Position numbers and translations under genes: made by a program. From contig NC_044277.2 in the NCBI RefSeq assembly GCF_004027225.2, forward strand, positions 40,280,305-40,344,304: a stretch of 64,000 nucleotides of DNA, given 5' to 3'. The stretch comes from Strigops habroptila. Taxonomy: Eukaryota; Chordata; Aves; Psittaciformes; Psittacidae. The notes beneath the pieces are model-generated. The model did not search any database. It was not told the DNA's origin and saw only the letters and a list, made by a program, of their open reading frames with translations. Below, piece after piece: positions 33,901-45,894 of the stretch (position 1 is its first letter; every line of letters begins with the position of its first letter).

Positions 33901-36900
33901 CAGTAAAAGGTTATGGTGTTCTACTCTCTGTTTCTTTCAGAAAGAAATAATGAGTTAGCTTGGGCTAAGTAAAATCTAGACTTGATTTTTATAGACAGCA
34001 AGATAGAGAGCTGAGCACTGGTGCAGGTTATTACAAAGTTGTAGAAACTTTGTAGAAAAAAAAAAAATAGTAACACCACTATTTGGTGGATAGTATTTAG
34101 ACCCATAAGACAAAAACATATTGGGCTGTAATGAGTAAGTGATCCACCCCAGCATCATTTTTCTAACTTAACTCTTCCCTGCTTTTTTTTTTTCCCCCCC
34201 AAGTACATCATTCTATCTAACCTTTCTACCTGGACCAGCTCCCTTTGGCTACATGGGAGTGATTAATCTGCGGAAAAGGATGTCTTACACTAGAAGCCTG
34301 GGTTTTTGTGGTTCGCCCTCTAACCAGAATTGCAAAATAAAGGGAAAATGTTCGTGTTTGCAGCACAATTTGTTTCAAGTGTATATCCCAATCGTGATTG
34401 TACTGAGACCGTGCACTGTCAGACATGAGGCCTGAGCACACAGTAAGACATGGGCTCTGCCTAAAGGATATGTCATAATTTCACTTGTATATTAATGGAT
34501 ATATACTGGCTTTCTAAATTTCTTTGCTTTTTACAAAAGAGATGTAATTAAGAAAAAAAAAAAGGTAAACCAGGGAAACCCAAACCCTAGAACTTTGTAG
34601 GGTTTTTACAACAACAACAATAGCTGTGCAGGGTGGTATAAGAAGTTTACCATGAGCTCCCTATCATCTGCTGCTTTTGCTCTCCCATCAGCTGCTCCTT
34701 GGCTGGAATAGAAGCAAAGGCACAGACACTGAGTTTGTGCAAGTCATCTAAGGATTATTTTTCAAAGAAAAGTACCTTTAAAAAGTATTAAGGCTGTCTG
34801 AATATGACTGTACACAGGGCAGTATAATGATCTGCGAAGGTGTATGGAAAAAAGCCATAAAGATGAGATCTTGCAGTAAGCTAATGACAGAGCCACTAAT
34901 GGGATGCAAACAGAAAAGCCTTGGTTTATGTATGTAGTTGTTTTCCTGCTACCTCTACTATATACAGAATTTCACTATGGGTTGTCTTAAGTTCTCCATC
35001 AGGCTTTGCTTCTTGCTGCAGCCACCATAGCTGCGTAATGAGCCTTTCCAGACAACTGCTCCAATTACTGTTTTGGGTTGTGCCGTGTGCAGGAGTGGAC
35101 AGTAGATTTATCAACATCTCCAGTGAATATTATTAGTAGGAATTTACAAAATTCCATGCTTCTTTATAGCACAGCCCACATTGGCAACAATTTAAACACA
35201 TGCTTGGCTAACTTGTGGGTCTGTGGAATGGAGGTGGCTGTTTTTTTGCCCTCAGTAGACTTCAGGTGCTCAAGTGCAAAAAGGAGAGGATTTAGTTTTT
35301 TAGACCTTCAAGTAAAAAGATCTTCTGTTCATATAAGTTATGGTTGTTAATTTGGGACATCAGATAGTCTGACTGGGTCATGTACTGTGTAAAACCAGTT
35401 AGTAAACCTAGTGCCTGTGTTCTTTGCATCAATGATGAGACTAACAGTATGTATTAGTTGAAGAATTATTCACCTGTGGCTCCTACTGCTATAGTACATG
35501 GTACCAGTGATTAGCAACCTCTTCAAGTTTATTATTGCACATTATTAGTCCAAAGAGCCTCAACAAACTGTAACCAAAACCAGTGGAAGTGTGACTGCTA
35601 ATTTTGCAAGAGGACTTTCCTTATTTGCTAGACTAATATTGCAGGTGATCAGGTTGTTTTAATAGTGAAAAAATCTGAATCATCAACAGCATTTTGATCT
35701 AATGGCTTACCTTGAAGTTGTAAAGGAAATGATAGTTGTTGATACCTACATTTAGCTACACAAGTGGTGGAGTGGGGAAGAAGGATAAGAGGCATGTGGG
35801 TATTGCTCCCCTGCACCTCCTGTATGTATGTCATTAAGTGCCATAAGAGGTGGCCTAAACCTGACCCCACAACCTGACTGTGATACTCAAATAATGATCC
35901 CTGTTTTCTTAAATCAGTAGTATGATGTTGCAGAGAAGTGCAGGTACAGAGCTGGGCAGGGAAAACAGTAGTAGCAATCAGTTGGAAGACTTTGGAGCTT
36001 AAGGAGCTCTGAGAGCTGAAGTGTGTGTAAAAGCAAGTGCATTAAAGAGTGAGGGATAGTTCAGATCTATTATCTGGCTGTAGAACAAAAGGGTGCATCC
36101 CTGAGGAGAACAAGGTGTACAGCCATCCTCCTACACCTGGCCCTGTTGGGTAGATCACTTAAGTCTGACAGGAGACTGGTTTTCAGTCAATATGGCATTG
36201 AAGTGAGAAAGAACCTGCAATTGAACTGGGCAGATTTCTCTTCATAGAGAAATTACATAATGCAGTTAGAAAAAATAAATAAACTTGGCACATTTTCTGT
36301 AAACATCAGTGCAACTGTTCTTCCATCAGCCAAAATATTCTGTTCCTTATTACCAGGTGTGCACTTTGAAAATGGCAATTGGTAAATACAGCCTGTTGTC
36401 ACACCAGCCCCCCCAGGACAGTTGCTTATTTGGTCTGAATAACTCTGACATGAAATGATGACACTCTGAAATAAAACCAAGATGGAGGTGTTCTTTCCAA
36501 GGTTTTAGTTTGCATGGCATGCAATTAGTATCTGGTTTTAAATGGACTTGTTACTGGCTAATGTCAAGCATTTTCTGTTTCATTTCCCAGGACAATCAAA
36601 TATAAGTATGTCCATCAGCAAAGAGGATGTTTTCTTTGGGACATCAAGATCTTGTCATGATGAGAGAAAATTCTTATACATGCAATTTTAAAGTATTAAT
36701 CCTGATTACATGTAATGTGTCAAATTTTCAATTGCTGAAAAACTACATCACTTCACTATGGCCAGTGAAGACAATGGGATTTATACCAGTTGAGGATCTG
36801 ACCCGGTACTTGTATTTATGCTGTAGAGAAAAGTGACTTCATATCTTGGGTTGGACTTAGTACCAGGTGGTGCTATGCAGAGGTGTTATGAGTTGTCTGA

Positions 36901-37984
36901 AACGCCTTTCTTCAAAATTTGTTTGAATGTTTTGTTTAAAGATCCTCCTTCTGCTTCCTGAATGCATTTACACAGATGGTTGCAAACAGGGAGAGTTTTC
37001 TCTTACCACTGAAAGTGACCTTTTCCACTTAACTAAGAAAATGCAGAGGGTGAATGTGTATTGGTGCGTTCTCTATTTCCACTCTGATTGAAGAGTTTTG
37101 TATTTATTCTTTGAGAGAACTCTTACTGTTTTGAGTATAAAGTAAATTTAGAGATGGATGGTTTTAGTTTTTCCACCGTAGTTTAAGTATGTTCAGACTT
37201 CTAGATAGATTTCTTTAAATAGTTAAAGATTCAGACCTATGGGATTCTGTTCTCCTCCTGTTTTCATTGAGGTCCTTTTAAATTCAGGAAGACCAACATC
37301 TCGCAGGTTCAAGCTCAAATTACTTCTCTGGTTTTGGGGTTTTTCTTAAGTCACTTGGATAGCCACACTGTGCGTTAGTGCTTTCCCTCTTTAAGACTGA
37401 GGTAAGGTTATATTGCTGCTTCAAGCTAAGAGAGGAAGATCCAGGACATCTCACTCCTATGTCCCAGTGGAGGGATTCATCAACCTACTTTGTGACAGGT
37501 TTATCCCTGAATATACCCATATTTCAAAAACCTCAGATGTTTCCTGGTCTCTTGTTCTTGTTTAATTCCCTATTACCTTAAACTCCCTTACTAGGTTGCT
37601 GTACTACAAGACAGATCCATACCCTAAAATTTGCCTTGCTGAAGAAGAACAAGCCAGTCAGAAATGGCTTTTCTTTCTCTAGGTTATCTCCCTCACACCA
37701 AAATGGAAATGTCACTGCTCTTAACTCCCTGTGCCTCCTTTATCTTCTCAGATTTCCAGACCTCTCAGAAGGTGCTATGAGAATGAACAAATTGTGTGAG
37801 AACCCTCTGTGCTGGATGCTCTCTGTGCTTTGAGAACTGGGGTCTGCCTTCTCTGTCCCCACCATCTGGAGCAGCTACGTGCCTTGTTTGAAAATGGGTT
37901 GGAGAAGAAAACATGGGATAAAAAAACTGGAGATGGACGCTATCTTGTACATGTTTTCTTAACAGTCTGTATATATATCTTATG

Positions 37985-38300
37985 AAAAGCAGGGAAGAAG
38001 AAGAAGGAGCCAGGCTCTTCTCACTGGTGCCCAATGAAAGGGTAAGAGACAATGGGCACAAATTGAAATACAGGAAATTCCATTTAAACATTAAAAAATA
38101 TAAATCACTGTGAGGATGATCAAACACTGCCACAGGTTGCCCAGAGAGGTTATAGAGTCTCCACCCTTGGAAATACTCAAAACCTGACTGAACATGGCCC
38201 TGAGCATCCTGCTGTACTTGACCTTGCTTGTGCAATGGGGTTGGCCTAGATGATCTCCAGAGGTCCCTTCCAGCCTCAACCATTCTGTGATTCTGTGAAT
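37985..38300 (+). mobile_element. CR1 LINE 3' copy
   Basis: Sense CR1: GAGCCAGGCTCTTCTCACTG, GTGCCCAATGAAAGGGTAAG, ATTGAAATACAGGAAATTCC, CACAGGTTGCCCAGAGAGGT and a CATTCTGTGATTCTGTGAAT terminus. It belongs to a different CR1 subfamily from the 18451/21603 pair. Confidence 0.92.
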
Positions 38301-41279
38301 CACTTTTAGACTACTGATGGAATGAGGTGAGATACCTTTAACCAAAGGACTTCAACCTCTACCATCTCCAACATTGTTTAACCTCAGCCTGGGTACAGTT
38401 TTAGCCAATTGTTGAATATAACATGAAATGTATTTGAATCCAATTATATCAGTTTGATTGTACAAAGTAATGTCAGCACTATCAAAGACACCTATGTATG
38501 CTTGGTGAGGGTTTGGGTAGCCATAATTTAATAGAAAAAAATATGACTTTCTGGTTCATATGGATAGGGAAAGACTAAAAGGTGCTATTCTGCTGGTTCT
38601 TGGGTAGTCAATGGGATCTGATTTTACTAATATCAAGTCGCTGTGGATAATCAAATTCCTGAACAGGACAGTCAGTCAGTGTCCAGATGGCAACAGGAGC
38701 TTCTGTTGCAGAGGTCCTTGTAGTAGTGATGTTGGCTGGACCAGATGAGACTCTCTGAATCGTGCACAGTTCTTACATCTAGCTGGTCCATGCTCCTTGG
38801 GGCCACTCCAGCACACGCATGATCCATCCCTCATGATTATCTTGAGGTACACACAAACATCTACGTACCTAAACTGTGTACAAGAGACTGTCCTAAGTGA
38901 TCATTCCTGCATCTGCAGGAAGTTTCTTCTCACAACTTATGAGTCACTGGTTACTTACAAGTTTACTTTGACCACCTGCAATCTATGTAGAGTTGGATCA
39001 ATTTTGCAGCCTTGGAGTCTCTGGAAGGGCCACATTCTCCACTCTGGATGTTAATCAGCACATTGAAACATAAACTTGTTGAGACACAGTTGGTCCTGCC
39101 TAGAGGAATCCACAAAACTCTCCAAATCCCGCATGGAGAGCACCAATTAGTCAAATACTTAGTTGAGAAAGGGGAGTAGGAGTTGAGTTGATCAGCTCAT
39201 CTCTGGTTGGTTCACTGTTTCAAGTCCATCTAATGTAGCATCTATAAAAATGCCTGGTGCAGAGTTTCTGGGTCTCTCGGGAAGAGAGAGGTCCTTCTCT
39301 ATATAATGATAACAACAAATTTAGTCCATTATAAAGATGTCCCTAAAAAGCAATAAACCAAAAATAGAGGAAAAATAATGACACATGTTCTTGCTTCTTA
39401 TCCAGCTATTAGCATCTATGATTCAGATACAAAGTACAAGCTCTTATTACTGAATGCTAATATGTAATTAAAAAAACCCAGAAATCCAGGGATTTAAGCA
39501 AGCATCCGAAAAAGCTACTTTTGACAATAGGGGAAAAACTATGGTAGGCCTTAAGAGTAATGTTGATGTACTGGAATACGTATGTCTGTTGTACCTTTTC
39601 CACTCCAAGGCATGCCTGTCTGACATTCAGATTATGAGGCAGTTCTGTATGTAACCTGATAAATGCAAAGGAGTGTGAAGGTCAGGAATAGAAACTGTTT
39701 CCCTGGTTAAAAGAGCTTCAGATGATATTTGACTTAGTTGTAACATTTATAGTATTTGCTAATTTCTCAGTAGAAAGGTGGGCTATCAAGCAAATGACCT
39801 TCCCAAAGGAGGAATGTTTAAAATCTAAGCCACAAATGTCAAATTTAAAACCAAAACAAAACTCCAACCAAACAAAAAAAACCCAGACAAAAGATACACG
39901 GAAGATTGTGGACAATGGATTTTATACTTTTATCCTCTTTTTATGCTAAAGCACAATGACATTTTCTCAGCTCAAAGTGCAGAGATTCTATTAAACATAA
40001 TTCCTTAGGCATAATGTTTCCTCCTTGCATGCATTACACTCAGGCAGGTGGACAAGCCTTAACTTGTCCTCAGGGCTGATCTGCACAGCCCCAGCATGGA
40101 GCTTTCATAGGAACTACACAGCCCGTGAAGCCCTGTGGTAGTGAGGGCCTAGATGGGGATCATCACAGCCCAGCTACTTTTCAGTCAATAGCTGGGGCCT
40201 GATCCAAACTCCATGAAAGTATGAAACCCACCTATTGGTTTTAGTGAGCATTAGGTGAGGGTACAGAACTCTGGCCATTGCTGCTGTCTCTTCAGATCCC
40301 CCCAATAATGACAACCAGTGAGCTGGAAAAAAGAGGTTCTGTCTTTATCTGCTAATGTCATAAGAGGCTTGAAACTGGGGGTAAGCTCTCAGTAAGTCTC
40401 TGAATCTGTATTTTGTTAATTTAGAAATATTTGGGGCTGCTGCAGCGTACTCCCACTGAAGCCTGTGGCAGTTTATTGTCAACTGAAATATGAACAGGAA
40501 GCTTGATGCTCGTGCTTCTTCCTCTTCATTGACAAATCTGACACGCAGGCTTTCTGCATCAAGCAGTGCACTATTTTAGATAGAGAAGAATTATAATAGA
40601 TGTTAATGATCTCACCCACACATATGCATAGGCTTTAGGCATAGTTATCGGATTGCCCACTTACGGAGTTAAAAGCAAGAGCTCTTTGAAAGTATTTTTT
40701 TGGCATCTCATAGTGGGGTGACTGAAATGGTTGAGAGTTTGTGAATGCAAGACAGAGGTTAGCAGAGAGGAGACTGGCAGCCACACAGAATCCAGCAGCT
40801 TCTCATGTCCCTGCTGCACCCAAGTCTGTCAAAGGCTTAAGTGGATAAAATTGCATAGATAAATTCTATGAGCTTAAATAACAATTCTGGGATGCTTTTA
40901 TGTAAAATGTCCAGAAATCAAGTGCCTTTACCTGGTTTATTTAATTTATTTTTCCAGAGGAGCCGTAGCTGGAAGGAGCTGTGTTCATTTATCCAGATTA
41001 AAGCATTGCTTTTACATTTCAAAAGGAATGGCTGAAAGCATCTTCCACCCACATAGTAACTGGTAATGGTACCTTGATCATGTCACCTGTAACCGAGGTC
41101 TTTTTCTACCAAGGGCTTAGATATTTTCTACTCCTTTTTCTCTGGTATTCAGTGCTGCACATTTGGCCAACAGATCAGCCCACTGTCTACAGAAAACTTC
41201 CTACACTGAAGTATTTTTCTGAGTAAAATCTGACTTTCTTGTTAAGAAATGTAGTTACTTGGGGTTTCAGGGTTTTTTG

Positions 41280-41295
41280 TTTTTTTTTTTTTTTT
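41280..41295. repeat. T16 homopolymer
   Basis: Sixteen T preceded by TTTTTTG in the large RGS20 intron. Confidence 0.9.
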
Positions 41296-41488
41296 AGAGG
41301 TATGCACTATATCTTCTCTGGTAGTATTGCGAAGTATTTCTTTGGATTTTATCACAAGAGACTTTATTGAAGATGTTCCTCTAACATGTAATTAGCAGGG
41401 TCACTCTCTGTCATTATTTCTCCAGTAATATGGGAAAAGCATGAGAAGTTTTTCACCAGCTGCATAGAAAAAGCAACAAAAGCAACCT

Positions 41489-41524
41489 GTTGCTCTGGTC
41501 CAGCCAGTTGCTCTGGTCCACTGC
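41489..41524. repeat. Two-copy 18-base tandem duplication
   Basis: GTTGCTCTGGTCCAGCCA followed by GTTGCTCTGGTCCACTGC. Confidence 0.8.
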
Positions 41525-42048
41525 GATAGCAGAGCAGAATGAATACAAGCACGGATGTAACTTCGTTCCATGCTGAGTCCCTTCACAAACCAGGTCGTGA
41601 ACTGCAGCTAAGTTACGTCAGTGTCAAGTCCTCCTCTGCACAGCCCAGGCTGTTGGCATCCCTTGCCTTGTCTTCCGTGGCAGCTGGAGTCAGTCTCAGA
41701 GGATGTATGTCAGTTCACACTGGCTGATCAGCTCTCTTGGAAGCAAAAACAAACCAAAAAAAACCCTGGCTTCTCCAATGCTGGGAGTTTTACTGCTGCT
41801 TCAGCCCTGCTTTGGCTGCCTTTAACGTTAGAGGAGGTATTTGCTTCCAGTTATTTTTATGCAGCTTGTTTTAAAAAAAAACATTCATTCATCCTAATAT
41901 TTTACAAACCTCTTCACTATGCAAACAGTGAAACTGGTGCACGGAGCAGATTGCTCTGCTCACTCCCATCATCTCCTCCTGAGCGCTTGGTTGCATTGTG
42001 CTTAATTATGAATGGTCTCCAAAAAGCCCATTTTACTGTACTATGAAG

Positions 42049-42330
42049 TGACTCATATCACACAGAAGCTCTGACAACTCGCACTGGGTATGGGAGTCAC
42101 ATGGCACCACATTAGTTGGTGACTCATTTCATGTTGTACTCGGTGCCGAGATCTGACTCACATCGAACTGTGTGAGGAGCTGACTGACATTGTACTGGGC
42201 TGAAAGCTGGTCTGAATCGGGATGACTCACCCTGGGGTGCATTAAGTAGTGATTCATGTACCCTTTCCTATTGATTCTGATTGTCGCGATTCACTTCGGA
42301 TTGTACTACACTGGCATTGGGCTGCTTGGG
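42049..42330. repeat. Degenerate tandem array with four perfect TGACTCA (AP-1/NF-E2 type) sites
   Basis: TGACTCA occurs at 42049, 42120, 42154 and 42223. Related units start at 42072 (TGACAACT), 42181 (TGACTGACAT) and 42250 (TGATTCATGT). Several units continue with a GTACTGGG-like tail (TTGTACTCGG, GAACTGTG, TTGTACTGGG and, at the far end, TTGTACTACACTGG). Unit lengths vary from about 23 to 48, with two at exactly 27. This looks like an old minisatellite. It lies about 1.3 kb downstream, in RGS20 orientation, of the CpG island. Confidence 0.6.
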
Positions 42331-44147
42331 CAGGGGATGCTCTGCTGTAGCAACCCTCTGCCTTGCGAGCTCAGCTGTAGTGCCAAATGGCACAGCATCA
42401 GCCAGGAGGAGTACTACCAAACCCAACTGAAAGCTGGAATTGACTTAGCACGCTGTTGTTTGGGTCATGACACTTCCTGGGCTGCTTTGCTTCACCTAGC
42501 TATGACAAATTTTGAAAGATGCCTACAAAGTTCAGAGTCATGAACCTCTAGCGAAGAATGCTCTTGTTTCTGAACACTAGGGGACCTCTGCAGTGTTTCC
42601 AAGACCTGCTGCCTCCTTGGGATAACTTTTCCTAGTGATGAAAAAAAGATGGGATGAATTTTTATAACTGACTGAGTCCTGGTAGTTGTTTGTGCTTCAG
42701 GTTCATCAGCTTGAGACCTGGGCTCTAAGAAACATAGAAACCTTGTACTCTGACAACTCCTTCCTGGTACTTTAAGCTGAGCTCTACTACTCCCTCTGTG
42801 AAATGTGCACTGTTCCTTTCAAGAGGTGTGTAACAGCCGAGGGGATGCTTCCATGATTAACTATTTGGGATGCAGAGCAATGCTACTAAAAGAAGTACTA
42901 ATGAGGAGAGGGACAGACAAGAAATTAAAGGGGAAATAAAATAGCTGTTCTCTCATCTTAGAACATTTTATAAACCACAGTGCTAGTTTTACATTCACTT
43001 GGCTTGAACATGCTCTTAGTTTAGAAGGACGCTCCTAATTTTAGCCTGAGCACAAGTACGACTCCTAGCTGATAGTGATTTTGGTGCTCTGTTTAGCTGA
43101 ACTCGTGGTTACTGGTTCTGGTCCTATAGTCCAGCAACGCTGTCACCAGCACCACAGTATGCAGCTCTGCGGAGCACTGGGCCTGATGCTGATGTTCATT
43201 TGCACAATGCGCACAGAGGTACAAGGAGACTCCTCACCCTTATGTCACACTGGCAGCACTCTATGGAAAGTTTTGATCTTGCATTTTTCAGCAGCAAACA
43301 CGAAATAATGGAATGGGCACATCAAGTAAATTACATCAGTATTAAACTACTGTAACTCGTACTGGCATGTACAAGGATAATCTTATTTCACTTTCTGCAG
43401 TTGTGTCCAATTTTCATTACCTGCCGATGACGAAGCTCGAGAAGACTTCTTTCTCTCACCCGAGGACACACGATGTGGCAGGCTTGTACTGGAAGAGTCT
43501 ATATGGGAACGCTCGCTTGTTGCTACTCATCTCCCTAACTTCGCAGGGGAGCAGAGGGCCCCGACAACGGCCGCACCGCGGGACTCCCATCACGGAGGTG
43601 GGGGGGCGGTGATGGATGCTGCCATGGATGCTGCCTTGCTTTCATCCGCACTCGGGAGAAGAGGAAGAAGGGCCCCTGGGCGCAAGGCGGGAGAGAACGA
43701 TCGACCCGAGCGCTGGGGCGAGGGAGGCGGCGCAGAGCGGGGCGCGATCCCGCCCCGAGGAGCGGCGGCGGGCCGAGCCCACGGGATGCGTCTTGCCCTC
43801 ACTCCCGGGGCCGGGGTGGCCGGGTGTTACGCGGGCCCTGCGCTGGGGACCCGTAGAGAGCGGCGCCGGGAGCCCGTGGGGAGGGACAGGGCGGTGCGAG
43901 CCCCAGCGCTGCCGATACCCCGGGAGACCGGGGGAAACGCCTTTGGCGTCCGGTCCCTCCGGTTGCTCCGGGGGAGAGCGCCGTCGGCAGCGCCGCCCGA
44001 CCCGTCCCGTCCCGTCCTCTCCCGCTGCACCCGGGGCGGCACCAGCTGCAGCGCGGGGGTCGCAGCTGCCGGCAAAGAGCCCGCACTTGCCCAGGTCGCG
44101 GTGCCGCGGTGCACGGCGGCCGCCGGGCGGGACCGAGCGGTACTTAC

Positions 44148-44450
44148 GGTGTCGGCGGCGGGGCCCCGCCGGGAGTCCTCGCCCGCTTCCCCTCCGGTAG
44201 CGGCGGGCTGGTCGCCCGGGGACGGAGGCTCGCCAGCCCCGCGCATGCGCCCGGCCCTCGCGGGCTCGTCTCACGGCGCTGGCCGCGGACGCGGATGGGT
44301 TTCGCTCGCCGCGGCCGGAGCCGGGGGCAGCGAGGTCGGCAGCCCGCGCTCCCTGCCCTGCGGGCCAGGCGCGACGGGGCGGGCTGCGGCCGGGCCGTCC
44401 CCGGGGAGGCGAGCACCGGGGAATGCTGCGGCTCAGGGGCCGTTTGCAAC
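44148..44450 (-). other. RGS20: Candidate noncoding first exon of RGS20 short isoform
   Basis: A strong minus-strand donor, ACACC|GTAAGTAC, lies at 44148/44147 in the CpG island. Spliced to 30935, it would put no long frame upstream of the ATG at 30932, so the start codon would be the first good one. The 5' end is unknown; the boundary near 44450 is arbitrary. Inference from splice site and CpG context only. Confidence 0.35.
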
Positions 44451-45449
44451 GGGAGTAGCGGCCGCAGCGGCGGCACGGCGGCGGCGTGGGGATGGCGCGG
44501 GGGGAGCCATGGGGCCGGCGCCTGCGGGGGGGAATGCCGGAGAAACCGGCGTGAGAGCGTGTGAGAGTGTGTGCGCGCAGGGGAGGTGGTGGGAAGGGCT
44601 TGCAGAGGCGGCAGTGCCGCCGCGGGGCTCGGTGCTGGTGCTTTAATGTACATAGATGTCTTAAAGAATAAGAGTCGTGCTTATAAACCCGGGATTAGAG
44701 CACGCTTGCATTTTAAGTAACTGCAGGGATGCGTCCTCTCTCTCCCCCAGCCGCCTCTTGTCTTCCAGAGGCGCACAGCTCGTCGCCGCCGGACTCTCTC
44801 GGTCTAGCTCTCCTGGTTTAGCGGGGCCTCATGTACCCCGCCCACGGCAGCCCCGGGAAGAAGTGTGCCCCGGGCAGGGGCTGTCGGGCCCGGCTCTTGC
44901 CCAGCTCCTCGGGGCGGCCCTCTCAGCAGCGCCCTTACCGACACTGCCACGTTTTGGGGAGTATTCACCGATAACGCCCCGCCACCGCGGCCCCTCGGGC
45001 AGACCCAAACGCAGTCTGCTGGGAGAGCGCGGCGCGCCCGTCGGCGGGATAAGGGTTAACGAGACGGCCGCGGATGGCTTGGGTGATCGTCGTCCCCGGG
45101 CAGAGCGACACGATTTTCCCGTGAAACCGAGACTGATTGGGTGCAGGAGCGCTTTGCGCCTTCCCGGAATGCCTGTCGGGCAGCCGTGCCGTCGGGGCTG
45201 CTCCCTTCCCGCCTGCGGACCGGCTGCGCAGCAGGGCGGCCTCAGGAGCCGCCTTACTGGAGCCAGCGGCTTCGGGGAGCGGTTTGGCGGGGATGTAGAT
45301 GGGAAGCAGCGGGCTTTGCCCGTGGAGCCCGGGAGACTCCCACGCCGGTGCCGGCTGGGGGCACGTGGGCGGGAGCGGCTTTCCCGGTGCGGGGAATAGG
45401 AAAAGGAGGAGGAGGAAGGGGCGGACGCGGCCCCACGAGCGGTACTCAC

Positions 45450-45800
45450 GGCGCCGGGCGGCTCGGGGGCAGCGCGGGGCTGCGGCGGCGCGGCTCCGTG
45501 GCACGCCGGGCATCTCCGGCGCTCCGGGGAGAGGCGGCTGGGCGGCGGCGGCGGCACCAGGGCCGGCGGCTGCTCAGCCCAGCGGCCTCGCAGCAGGGCG
45601 GCGAGCGGGCAGCGGGCGGCCGCCTCGGTACCGGCCAGCAGAGCCGCCAAGCCCGTGGGGCCGAAGCGGAGCCCCGGGGCGTCTCGACGGGGCGCCGCGA
45701 TGAAGCGCGGGCAGGGCCGGCGGGCGGGGAACTGCGGCCGCAGGAAGGGGCTGGAGAGCAGAGCTGACAGCGGGGCGAGGGGCCCGGCAGGCCTCGGAGT
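45450..45800 (-). CDS. RGS20: Candidate internal coding exon of an RGS20 long isoform
   Basis: Inside the CpG island, a minus-strand frame is open from 45875 down to a consensus donor GCC|GTGAGTAC at 45450/45449. It ends in phase 0, exactly the phase needed to join CCC ATG GGA of the next RGS20 exon. A long CT-rich tract and GCCGCAG before 45800 make a good acceptor, also phase 0, giving 117 codons. The peptide is Pro/Arg/Ala-rich (TPRPAGPLAPLSALLSSPF then RPQFPARRP). Human long RGS20, as I recall it, has a Pro/Leu-rich N-terminal extension with a similar LLSSP segment just before MGSERM. There is no in-frame ATG, so the start must lie in an exon further 5' that I did not find. It could instead be noncoding first-exon sequence. 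Confidence 0.42.
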
Positions 45801-45846
45801 CTGCGGCGTGCGAGGAGGTGTGGGAGCGGGGGAACGGGGCGGGAGG

Positions 45847-45894
45847 GAGAGAGAGAGAGAAACACAAAATAAGCGTTACCGGGGGGGGGGGGGG
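45847..45894. repeat. GA microsatellite and G14 run in the CpG island
   Basis: (GA)n at about 45847-45860 and fourteen G at 45881-45894. On the minus strand the CT run forms part of the pyrimidine tract before the candidate RGS20 exon at 45800. The G run could form quadruplexes and is prone to length error in assembly. Confidence 0.85.

Larger units (their letters stand above)
30936..43559 (-). other. RGS20 large 5' intron
   Basis: Over 12 kb with no recognisable exon on either strand. It holds one CR1 copy (37985-38300), an 18-base tandem duplication at 41489, a T16 run at 41280 and the AP-1 tandem array at 42049-42330. The rest appears to be unique AT-rich sequence. Confidence 0.7.

Noticed and set aside
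42256..42543. 95-codon frame with a hydrophobic, signal-like N-terminus
   Set aside because: It overlaps the degenerate AP-1 repeat array, has no recognisable family and no supporting splice context. A chance frame is more likely.
43609..44646. Plus-strand open frame of 345 codons in the CpG island
   Set aside because: GC-rich DNA is stop-poor; several overlapping long frames exist here on both strands. No domain, Gly/Ala/Arg-biased composition, and it lies antisense to a probable RGS20 exon.
44144..44653. Minus-strand 169-codon frame starting at 44653
   Set aside because: Low-complexity Pro/Arg composition. It contains the donor at 44148 just before its stop and is out of phase with the RGS20 exon.
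44829..45650. Minus-strand frame of 273 codons taken as one uninterrupted gene
   Set aside because: The part before the donor at 45450 is proposed as an RGS20 exon, while the remainder reads through a consensus donor and looks compositional. It was not called as a whole.
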